Shown here in pieces: positions 1-5,175 of a stretch of 5,507 nt of DNA. Source of the DNA: Pseudomonadota bacterium (GTDB lineage Bacteria; Pseudomonadota; Alphaproteobacteria; Acetobacterales; Acetobacteraceae); the NCBI GenBank assembly GCA_021829055.1, contig JAJZCS010000154.1, forward strand, positions 1-5,507, given 5' to 3'. The notes beneath the pieces are model-generated. The model did not search any database and was not told the origin of the DNA. It was given only the letters and a program-made list of their open reading frames with translations. Each line of letters begins with the position of its first letter. Position 1 is the first letter of the stretch. A program made the translations under genes and the position numbers.

Positions 1-126
1 TGATTGCATCCTTTTCAGCCTCGGTGTTGCGCTGTTTGGGTGCCGCTGCCAGCGCTGCGTCGACGATCTGGCCGCGCTCGCACAACTGACGGTCGAAATC
101 GGCGAACAGTACTTCCAGCGCGATGG
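1..126 (-). pseudogene. IS5-family transposase, internal fragment
   Basis: Read on the minus strand from about 126 down to the window edge, the frame gives ALEVLFADFDRQLCERGQ followed by IVDAALAAAPKQRNTEAEK. This matches the segment of IS5-family DDE transposases around the first catalytic Asp, where family members read roughly 'G-x-I-V-D-A-(S/T)-L-V-x-x-P-K-Q-R-N'. The Asp of 'IVDAAL' would be that residue. The frame is closed by a stop just upstream and no N-terminal part is visible. It adjoins an ISAs1 fragment at about 126-138, so it entered or was cut by that element. The rest of the transposase, if present, lies beyond the left edge. The family is clear from the motif; the subgroup is uncertain. 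Confidence 0.72.
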
Positions 127-129
127 CTG

Positions 130-331
130 TTGGGCGGAGAGCGCGCCATCAATGGCATTGATGACGTCATTGACGGTGTCGTGGCTGGGAAATACCTGCC
201 TTAAACGGCAGGGGGCCAGCGTAGGGGCTTCCTGGTGCATTTGGCCCCAGCGCCTGATCTCACAGCACCTTCGACGACTGGCGCAGGTCTTCCAGCGCGG
301 CGAAGTGGTCGATCAGCGATAGGCCGGACAT
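130..331 (-). pseudogene. ISAs1-family transposase, N-terminal fragment with internal deletion
   Basis: An ATG at 331 opens MSGLSLIDHFAALEDLRQ, then SSKVL and a stop at 260-262. This is the typical ISAs1 N-terminus (family pattern 'DHFxxLxDPRQxxKVxYPLPEILLLVLC'). Shifting frame at about 261 gives EIRRWGQ and then VFPSHDTVNDVINAIDGAL (about 140-200). These match the next conserved ISAs1 blocks ('FVEIxxWG' and 'LPxxHGVPSHDTLNDVxNALD'). The stretch between them, about 20-25 residues of the hydrophobic 'YPLPEILLLVL' block, is missing, so a deletion caused the frame change. Everything after about residue 70 of a protein usually near 370 residues is lost at the junction with the IS5 fragment. Not functional. 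Confidence 0.75.
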
Positions 332-360
332 CGAGAAACCGCCTTCGCAAGACGTCTCCG

Positions 361-394
361 ATGAATCAGACTTCAGCCCGCGCCGGAATCCCTG
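361..394 (-). repeat. IS-end-like motif, inverted relative to the copy at 4344..4374
   Basis: On the minus strand this stretch begins CAGGGATTCCGGCGCGG and ends TCTGATTCA. Ungapped against 4344..4374 on the plus strand, 26 of 31 positions agree and the first 15 are identical (GGGATTCCGGCGCGG). Both copies lie about 61 bp before the start codon of a transposase (ISAs1 here, IS630 there), which is where a terminal inverted repeat would sit. Whether this copy belongs to the ISAs1 fragment or is a leftover IS630 end cannot be decided by eye. It marks the likely right boundary of the left-hand IS debris, 93 bp before argG. Confidence 0.55.
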
Positions 395-474
395 AGCCGT
401 TCAAGCGATTGCCCTGCCCTTCTGGTGCGGCGGCTTGGCAAGGTCACGCTTGACTGATAGGTCGCGGCGGGAAA

Positions 475-479
475 AGGAG
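475..479 (+). promoter_or_regulatory. argG ribosome binding site
   Basis: AGGAG, within aaaaggag, lies 8 nt before the ATG at 488, which is ideal spacing and fixes the argG start. A weak sigma70-like pair, TTGGCA (435..440) and TAGGTC (458..463) with a 17-nt spacer, could serve as promoter. The -10 box is poor, so I do not call it separately. Confidence 0.8.
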
Positions 480-487
480 TTGCCGCG

Positions 488-1717
488 ATGACTGACAAAG
501 GTGTGAAAAAAGTGGTCTTGGCCTATTCGGGTGGTCTGGACACCAGTGTTATTCTCCGGTGGTTGCAAAGCGAGTATGCTGCGGAGGTCGTGACTTTCAC
601 CGCTGATCTCGGCCAAGGCGAAGAGTTGGAACCCGCCCGGCAAAAGGCTGAAATGTTCGGCGTGAAAGAAATCTTTGTCGAGGATTTGCGCGAGGTATTC
701 ACCCGTGACTTTGTGTTCCCCATGTTCCGCGCTAATACGCTTTACGAGGGACAATACCTGTTAGGCACATCGATCGCTCGCCCCTTAATCGCGCAGCGGC
801 AGATCGAGATCGCCGAAGAGGTTGGCGCTGATGCAGTGGCGCACGGTGCGACCGGGAAGGGCAACGATCAAGTACGTTTTGAACTAGCCTATTACGCATT
901 GAAGCCCGACGTGCGGGTGATCGCGCCGTGGCGTGAGTGGAATCTCACGAGCCGCACGAAGCTTCTTGAATTTGCCGAGGCGCATCAGATTCCGATCGCG
1001 AAGGACAAGCGCGGCGAAGCACCATTCTCTGTTGATGCGAATTTGCTGCACTCGTCTTCAGAGGGAAAGATTCTGGAAGACCCCGCGTTGGAGCCTGACG
1101 AGATCGTTTATCAGAGAACTATCAGCCCGGAGGCGGCTCCTGATATTGCGACAGAGATCACCATCGACTTTTTTTCCGGTGATCCCATTGCACTGAACGG
1201 CACCAGGATGTCGGCTTCTGAATTGTTGACAGGTTTGAACGCCTTAGGCCGGGCTAATGGGATCGGTCGACTAGATTTAGTGGAAAACCGCTTTGTTGGC
1301 ATGAAATCACGAGGTGTGTACGAAACGCCTGGGGGCACTATCCTGCTTGCGGCACACCGCGCGATCGAGAGCATCACCCTTGACCGGGAAGCGGCACATC
1401 TGAAAGACAGCCTGATGCCACGTTATGCGGAGCTGATCTATAACGGGTTCTGGTTCTCGCCCGAACGACGAATGCTGCAGGCCTTGATCGATACGAGTCA
1501 GCACTCCGTCAGCGGCCGGGTGCGACTTAAGCTGTATAAGGGCAATGTAATAGTTGTCGGGCGGGAGAGTCCAAACTCGCTCTATTCGACGCGCATGGTG
1601 ACGTTCGAAGATGATGAGGGAGCCTATAATCAGCAGGATGCAGCCGGCTTCATCAAGCTCAATGCGCTGCGACTAAGGTTGGCAGCAACTGCCGGCCGTC
1701 CCGGTGGCCAACCTTAG
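488..1717 (+). CDS. argG: Argininosuccinate synthase
   Basis: A cytoplasmic enzyme of arginine biosynthesis that joins citrulline and aspartate using ATP to give argininosuccinate, AMP and PPi. The 409 residues are full family length. The N-terminal PP-loop nucleotide-binding motif AYSGGLDTS is at residues 12-20. [13 protein letters not shown] at 120-132 is the family signature that contacts ATP and citrulline. [12 protein letters not shown] and [11 protein letters not shown] (177-199) follow in the alphaproteobacterial form, and [20 protein letters not shown] lies near 260-279. The C-terminal oligomerisation part ends with [15 protein letters not shown], then a short Gly/Pro tail. All expected motifs are intact, so it is probably functional. 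No other arginine gene is nearby and IS debris lies on both sides, so it is transcribed alone or from a promoter in the 90-bp leader. The codon use looks less GC-rich than the IS fragments. Whether it is the only argG copy in the genome cannot be told here. Confidence 0.97.
   Translation: MTDKGVKKVVLAYSGGLDTSVILRWLQSEYAAEVVTFTADLGQGEELEPARQKAEMFGVKEIFVEDLREVFTRDFVFPMFRANTLYEGQYLLGTSIARPLIAQRQIEIAEEVGADAVAHGATGKGNDQVRFELAYYALKPDVRVIAPWREWNLTSRTKLLEFAEAHQIPIAKDKRGEAPFSVDANLLHSSSEGKILEDPALEPDEIVYQRTISPEAAPDIATEITIDFFSGDPIALNGTRMSASELLTGLNALGRANGIGRLDLVENRFVGMKSRGVYETPGGTILLAAHRAIESITLDREAAHLKDSLMPRYAELIYNGFWFSPERRMLQALIDTSQHSVSGRVRLKLYKGNVIVVGRESPNSLYSTRMVTFEDDEGAYNQQDAAGFIKLNALRLRLAATAGRPGGQP
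1673..1717 (+). terminator. Perfect 11-bp stem-loop at the 3' end of argG
   Basis: CTAAGGTTGGC (1673..1683) and GCCAACCTTAG (1707..1717) are exact reverse complements separated by 23 nt. The loop itself is GC-rich (gccggccg). The right arm ends precisely on the TAG stop codon, so the stem lies inside the coding sequence. Downstream DNA is AT-rich (aattaagacacgaattaatt) but has no run of T on the plus strand, so this is not a classical intrinsic terminator. It could pause or terminate transcription or protect the mRNA 3' end. The structure is seen directly; its function is inferred. Confidence 0.45.
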
Positions 1718-1754
1718 AATTAAGACACGAATTAATTGTAATTATTATAAATAA

Positions 1755-1966
1755 GTGCAGCCAAACCTATTAGCTTTCGTATGCAGGCTGGGTACCTTCC
1801 CTAAATGTCTTTGATGCCCTTCCTTTTCCGCTTCCCTGACGATGACACCAGCTGGGCGCATGTGGACGCGGTAGCGCGGCTGGACGGAGCGCTGCGCCGT
1901 TATGGTCGCGGAGCGCAAGTCTGGACGGCAATGGGGTTCCCCGAGGGCCAAGAAAAGGCCTGTTGA
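1755..1966 (+). pseudogene. IS1595-family left end and transposase N-terminus, relic copy 1
   Basis: 1755..1804 repeats the 50-bp sequence before the IS1595 transposase start at 2243..2293. AACCTATT, three mismatches and TTTCGTATGC line up exactly. It is followed by ATG at 1805 and MSLMPFLFRFPDDDTSWAHV, against MSLVSFLSRFPDDDACWAHL in copy 2; 15 of the first 23 residues agree. Family members then read about 'RWPDGxxCPxCG'. Here the DNA still resembles this near 1880-1900 (tgcgccgttatggt), but the zinc-ribbon cysteines are lost through small gaps and the frame ends at 1964-1966. About 53 residues survive of roughly 300. It is more decayed than copy 2 and is a separate, older element, not a duplicate. 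Upstream, 1718..1754 is an AT-rich spacer after argG without recognisable features. Confidence 0.65.
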
Positions 1967-2006
1967 AGAGAGTGGAGTTATGGCATCGGACAGGCGACCG
2001 AGATGC

Positions 2007-2216
2007 AGGCTGCCATCCTGCGCAGAGTGCGGCGTAATCCACGATTGCGACGCCGCGGCAGCACAATGGATCTGGTGGCGAGCTCGAGAACAGCAAGAGC
2101 AAGGCAGACCCGAACTGCCGTCGTACGCGACGGCTACGTGCGGGGAGAAACCGCCTCTATGGCGTGAGTTTGGCCCGAGACGTAATAGGTCTCAGCGAAC
2201 AGTGAAAAGCAAATCC
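2007..2216 (+). pseudogene. TnpB (IS200/IS605-type OrfB) C-terminal relic
   Basis: An open frame through this stretch encodes CAECGVIHDCDAAAAQWI, then a charged tail with ATATCGEKP and a basic end (RRNRSQRTVKSKSD). It aligns with the second half of the TnpB zinc finger and the RuvC-III motif, usually 'C-x-x-CGxxHDRDxNAAxNI'. The CxxC pair, H and both Asp positions remain, but Arg of DRD is Cys, the key Asn is Ala and the next Asn is Trp. Many TnpB tails carry a short 'CGE' segment as here. The upstream part, with RuvC-I, RuvC-II and the first zinc pair, is absent, and 1967..2006 gives no recognisable protein. The fragment directly follows IS1595 relic copy 1. It ends before the next IS1595 left end at 2243. 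Dead as a nuclease. Confidence 0.55.
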
Positions 2217-2242
2217 GATGTTAATTACGTCGGGAGTCAATA

Positions 2243-2293
2243 GTGCTGTCCGAACCTATTGATTTTCGTATGCGGTCGCGGTAATTGTGCTGC
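2243..2293 (+). repeat. IS1595-family left end, copy 2
   Basis: GTGCTGTCCGAACCTATTGA and the following bases up to the ATG at 2294 correspond to 1755..1804, with one gap and shared blocks AACCTATT and TTTCGTATGC. The conserved spacing to the transposase start (51 versus 50 nt) marks this as the non-coding left terminus of the element. A clear matching right inverted repeat is not found; only a weak candidate occurs at 3353..3373. Confidence 0.6.
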
Positions 2294-2833
2294 ATGTCGC
2301 TGGTGTCTTTCCTCTCGCGGTTTCCTGATGACGATGCCTGCTGGGCGCATCTTGAAGCGATGCGCTGGCCTGCGGGCCCGGTTTGCCCGAGGTGCGGCAG
2401 TGTCGGCGAAGCGACGGCGCAAAAGTCGCGGGTGCATTATTGGCAGTGCCGGGCTTGCCGGGCCTTGTTCACCGTTGCCATGGGAACAGCGCTGGAAGGA
2501 ACTCATCTGCCGATGCGGACGTGGTTCACCGCGCTTTACCTCGTTGCGGCAAGCAGCGAGGGGATTTCCTCGGTGAAGCTTGGCGAGCACCTGGACATCG
2601 GGCAGAAGACGGCATGGTTTCTCGGCCAGCGCATCCGGCGGATGATGGATGGCCGTGACGGTCTTCTGAGGGGGATTGTCGAGGTGGATGAAACCTACCT
2701 TGTTGGCAAGAAGCGTGCGAAGGGGCAGCCGAGCACGCGCGATCATGACGATGACCAGCCCACGGGCCGCTCGGGTTCGTGCAAGAGCATGGTGGGTGTC
2801 GCCACCGAACGCGGCGGACGCGCCCGCACCGCC
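2294..2833 (+). pseudogene. IS1595-family transposase, N-terminal half (fused to TnpB)
   Basis: Starting at the ATG at 2294 (homologous to the start of copy 1; an in-frame ATG at 2285 is less likely), the frame shows MSLVSFLSRFPDDDACWAHL and then the zinc ribbon CPRC...CRAC with spacing C-x2-C-x17-C-x2-C. Next is FTVAMGTALEGTHLPMRTWF and the helix-turn-helix-like block with EGISSVKLGEHL. VEVDETYLVGKK carries the first catalytic Asp of the IS1595 (ISXO2-like) DDE domain, and KSMVGVATERGGRAR follows. At about 2830-2840 the sequence stops being IS1595 and continues in the same frame as TnpB. The remaining DDE residues are therefore missing and transposition cannot be supported. The intact frame of roughly 180 residues suggests the truncation is fairly recent compared with copy 1. 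Confidence 0.82.
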
Positions 2834-3360
2834 AAGGGCCGTACCCAAGCGCGCTGCGTCGGTGTTAACCATCGCAAGGTTCGTGATCGCCGGAAAGACT
2901 TGCTCCATCAAATATCGCATCGGCTGACAGCCAAGGCCGATGTGCTCAAGGTCGAGACGCTGAACGTCCGGGGCATGGCGCGCAACCGGCACTTCGCCCT
3001 TTCCGTGGCTGATGCCGGGGTGTCCCGGCTGGTCGCGTTCTGCCGCTACAAGGCCGACTGGCGCGGGCGCCGGATCGAGAAGCTCGATCCATGGTTTCCC
3101 GGCAGTCAGACGTGCTGCATGCGCGGTGCGCGGCACCGGGAGATAAAAACCTCTCGGTGCGGATGATGGTCTGCGATTGCGGCGATGTCATGGGTCGCGA
3201 CCGCAACGCGGCGGTCAACCATCATTGGCACGGGAAGGAACCCCGAAACCGCGTCCTTATGGGCGCAACGCGCGGGGAGACCGGAGATCAGGCCGATGGC
3301 GAAAGTCATCTCCCGGTGCCGGTCGGTGAAACACGAATGCTGACTCATGGTTGCATATGA
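2834..3360 (+). pseudogene. TnpB (OrfB) C-terminal half, frameshifted, in-frame with IS1595 upstream
   Basis: The joined frame continues with VNHRKVRDRRKDLLHQIS, then LKVETLNVRGMARNRH, the RuvC-II motif with its catalytic Glu (codon 2954..2956). SVADAGVSRLVAFCRYKADW and WFPGSQTC follow, the last being the entry to the TnpB zinc finger. The frame then ends at 3164-3166 because one base is missing in the A-run at 3145..3149. Reading on in the -1 frame restores NLSVRMMVCDCGDVMGRDRN and AAVN, that is the second zinc pair and RuvC-III Asp (3199..3201), to a stop at 3358-3360 after GETRMLTHGCI. In the first zinc pair the expected CxxC is disturbed (TCCMRG). The N-terminal half, with the RNA-binding domains and RuvC-I Asp, is replaced by IS1595 sequence. 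TnpB proteins are RNA-guided DNA nucleases; this one cannot be. Confidence 0.85.
3280..3317 (+). other. Stem-loop in the 3' end of the TnpB fragment
   Basis: ACCGGAGAT (3280..3288) pairs with ATCTCCCGGT (3308..3317): nine base pairs with one bulged C and a 19-nt loop. An alternative outer pairing, GACCGG with CCGGTC (3319..3324), is also possible. TnpB guide RNAs (omegaRNA/reRNA) are known to be made from the 3' end of tnpB and the adjoining right end, so this could be a scaffold remnant. The position fits, but any GC-rich coding stretch can produce such a stem, so the role is inference. Confidence 0.3.
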
Positions 3361-3432
3361 AAGTAAGTAATTCTGGTGCTGTCGGCGAGTAACGTGCAGC
3401 AAATCGGGGCCACGAACTGTAGGGTAAGTAGC

Positions 3433-4314
3433 ATGGCAAAACTGGCATTCATTGGACTGGGAATCATGGGATTTCCAATGGCTGGGCATCTTGTGACGAG
3501 GGGTGGTCATGATGTCACCGTCTCTAACCGAACAAGAGAAAAGGCTTATTCGTGGGCTGCCAGGTTCGGGGGCAAAGCAGCTTCCACCCCGGCAGAAGCT
3601 GTACAGCAATGCGATATCGCGTTTTCATGTGTTGGCAATGACGACGACTTGCGTGAGATTACCTTAGGACCAAACGGCGCTTTTCGTCATATGAAGTCAG
3701 GAGCCGTTTTTGTCGATCACACCACGGCGTCGGCGAGGGTCGCAAGGGAGCTCTCCGCAGAGGCAGCTAAACGGAACGTCGGGTTTCTGGATGCGCCCGT
3801 TTCCGGTGGCCAGGTAGGCGCGGAGGCCGGGCGACTGGCGGTGATGGTGGGCGGAGCGGAAGCGGATTTCGATCGAACGAAGGAAACAATAGGCTGCTTT
3901 GCAGCCAGCGCAAGTTATGTTGGTGGGCCCGGAAGCGGACAACTGGCAAAGATGGTGAACCAGATCTGCGTTGCGGGAATCATCGAGGGGTTGTCCGAAG
4001 CTCTGCATTTTGCTGAAGCTAATGCACTTGATATTTCTAAAGTGATCACAGCGATCTCGAAGGGCGCTGCGCAAAGTTGGCAGATGGAGAATCGTTGGCT
4101 GACTATGGTCAGCCGGAAGTTTGATTTTGGTTTTGCCGTGGATTGGATGCGAAAGGATCTGGAAATCTGTCTTGAACAGGCAAGGACCAATAATGTTAGT
4201 TTGCCTGTAACCGCTCTGATCGATCAGTTCTACGCTGACGTACAGCGCAAGGGAGGCGGCCGGTTGGATTGCTCGGCGCTGATTAGCCGTTTTGCGCCTC
4301 GTTCAAAGCATTAG
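3433..4314 (+). CDS. NAD(P)-dependent beta-hydroxyacid dehydrogenase (3-hydroxyisobutyrate dehydrogenase-like)
   Basis: A 293-residue cytosolic oxidoreductase of the family that includes 3-hydroxyisobutyrate dehydrogenase, tartronate semialdehyde reductase and succinic semialdehyde reductases. The Rossmann fold starts at once with FIGLGIMGFPMAGHL (residues 6-20, GxGxxG). SNRT at 31-34 occupies the cofactor-specificity loop, and the Arg favours NADP over NAD in relatives. DAPVSGG (120-126) is the substrate-binding signature. KMVNQ supplies the catalytic Lys (173). DWMRKDLEICLEQA (237-250) is the conserved C-terminal helix with the cofactor-near Lys (241). Length and motif order are typical, so it is probably active; the substrate cannot be read from sequence. 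The ATG at 3433 is chosen because AGGG (3421..3424) precedes it by 8 nt and the motif begins five residues later. An upstream in-frame ATG at 3376 adds 19 residues without family similarity. It sits alone between IS fragments, so context gives no pathway. Confidence 0.92.
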   Translation: MAKLAFIGLGIMGFPMAGHLVTRGGHDVTVSNRTREKAYSWAARFGGKAASTPAEAVQQCDIAFSCVGNDDDLREITLGPNGAFRHMKSGAVFVDHTTASARVARELSAEAAKRNVGFLDAPVSGGQVGAEAGRLAVMVGGAEADFDRTKETIGCFAASASYVGGPGSGQLAKMVNQICVAGIIEGLSEALHFAEANALDISKVITAISKGAAQSWQMENRWLTMVSRKFDFGFAVDWMRKDLEICLEQARTNNVSLPVTALIDQFYADVQRKGGGRLDCSALISRFAPRSKH

Positions 4315-4343
4315 AGTCTTTTTCTTTTGCTCTGAATTGTTTT

Positions 4344-4374
4344 GGGATTCCGGCGCGGCTGGAAATCTGACTCA
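4344..4374 (+). repeat. IS630-type left end motif, paired with 361..394
   Basis: GGGATTCCGGCGCGG followed by CTGGAAATCTGACTCA lies 62 bp before the IS630 transposase start and 29 bp after the dehydrogenase stop, the expected place for the left terminus. 26 of 31 bases match the minus strand of 361..394. Between it and the dehydrogenase is a T-rich stretch (ctttttctttt, about 4317-4327) without an upstream stem, so I do not call a terminator. Confidence 0.55.
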
Positions 4375-4405
4375 AGCTTATTGCTGGGTTGGAGGCCAGC
4401 ATGAG

Positions 4406-5005
4406 ATGGGTCGGCATTATTCGAATGATCTGAGGGAGCGCATGACGGCGGCGGTGTTGTCTGGGCGTTTGTGCAGGGAGGTCGCGACGTTGTTTTCTGT
4501 AAGCGTGGCGAGTGCGGTGAAATGGTCGCCACGTCTGCGGCAGACGGGCAGTGCGGCATTGTTACCAGCGAGGTCTCCGTTTGGCGCCTGGTCCGTGACG
4601 CCAGGCTCAGCTTCAAAAAACGCTGTTTGTCACCGGGCAGGATCGTCCCGACATGGCTCGCAAGCCCCGATTCTGGAAGAAGTGTCAGGGCAGGCGGGCG
4701 CCTGAGCGGCTGGTTTTCATCGACGAAACCCGGGCCAGAACCAACATGACGCGCACCTGCGGCTGGTCACCGCGCGGCGAGAAACTGCTCGCCAAGGTGG
4801 CACAGGGCCATTGGAAAACCCTGGCATTCCTGGCGGCCCTGCGGTCAGACCGCATCGACGCCCCGCTTGTGCTGGAGGGGCCGATCAACGGCACAAGCTT
4901 TGCCGCGTACCTCAAGCAATGTCTCGTGCCAACATTGTCGCCCGGCAACATCGTCATCATGAACAATCTCGGAAGCCATAAAAGCCCGGCAATACGCAAG
5001 GCCCT
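4406..5005 (+). pseudogene. IS630-family transposase, deleted and frameshifted, 3' truncated
   Basis: The ATG at 4406 opens MGRHYSNDLRERMTAAVLSG and FSVSVASAVKWSPRLRQTGSAA, the standard IS630 helix-turn-helix N-terminus. At about 4550-4562 the frame jumps to IVTSEVSVWRLVRDARLSFKK, and roughly 40-45 residues normally between these blocks are missing. A second change at the A6 run 4615..4620 (family DNA would need seven A) moves to TLFVTGQDRPDMARKPRFWK and RLVFIDETRARTNM with the first catalytic Asp. GHWKTLAFLAALRSDRIDAP, then INGTSFAAYLKQ and IVIMNNLGSHKSPAIRKAL, follow. The second catalytic Asp (family 'MDNLGSHK') is Asn here. At about 5005 the sequence switches to an IS5 fragment, so the last third and the catalytic Glu are gone. 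Inactive for several independent reasons. Confidence 0.85.
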
Positions 5006-5009
5006 GCGG

Positions 5010-5163
5010 CCTCGGCGTAGAGCACGCCGAAGCTTTCCTCGAAAACCCTCCAGTCGATCAGCCGGGCCAGCCGGACCAGGGAATGCCGCTGGTCGACGAT
5101 GTTCTCCAGCCGCGAGCGGAACAGTTCGAGAGCATCCTGCGGGGCATTCAGCTTCGGCGGCAT
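5010..5163 (-). pseudogene. IS5-family transposase, N-terminal fragment
   Basis: On the minus strand an ATG at 5163, preceded by GGGAGAGAG, opens MPPKLNAPQDALELFRSRLE, then NIVDQRHSLVRLARLIDW and VFEESFGVLYAEAAGP. This fits the start of IS5-family transposases of the type 'LFRSRLDxIIxxxHxLVxLAxxIDWxxFxxxFGxLY'. About 50 residues remain of a protein usually near 400 or more. Below about 5010 the frame runs into the reverse strand of the IS630 element and stops at 4957. It belongs to a different IS5 subgroup region from the fragment at 1..126, and the two do not overlap in the protein, so I cannot tell whether they come from one element type. A GTG at 5175 is a possible alternative start. Confidence 0.7.
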
Positions 5164-5175
5164 TCTCTCTCCCAC

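Noticed and set aside
1718..1754. AT-rich stretch after argG as an intrinsic terminator or promoter
   Set aside because: It has no GC stem followed by T on the plus strand within this stretch, and no convincing -35/-10 pair with a gene to serve downstream.
2237..3136. A 299-residue open frame on the minus strand
   Set aside because: It is the antisense of the IS1595/TnpB chimera; it has no recognisable motif, and its composition reflects GC-rich codon bias on the opposite strand.
2294..3360. A TnpB-derived RNA-guided repressor (TldR-like, nuclease-dead)
   Set aside because: Such proteins keep the RNA-binding N-terminal half and lose only catalytic residues. Here the N-terminal half is gone while RuvC-II Glu and RuvC-III Asp remain, and the frame is broken.
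3374..3384. GGTGCTGTCGG as a third IS1595 left end
   Set aside because: It resembles the first bases at 2243 in the same orientation, but the following sequence lacks the AACCTATT and TTTCGTATGC blocks, so chance is likely.
3376..3432. An earlier start for the dehydrogenase
   Set aside because: The extra 19 residues precede the Rossmann motif without family similarity, while the ATG at 3433 has a suitable AGGG and places the motif at the usual position.
4612..4624. Programmed -1 frameshifting at the A6 run of the IS630 element
   Set aside because: The zero frame reads TTC AAA AAA CGC, which is not in the A-AAA-AAC phase needed for efficient tandem slippage, and the element is damaged elsewhere. 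A lost base is simpler.
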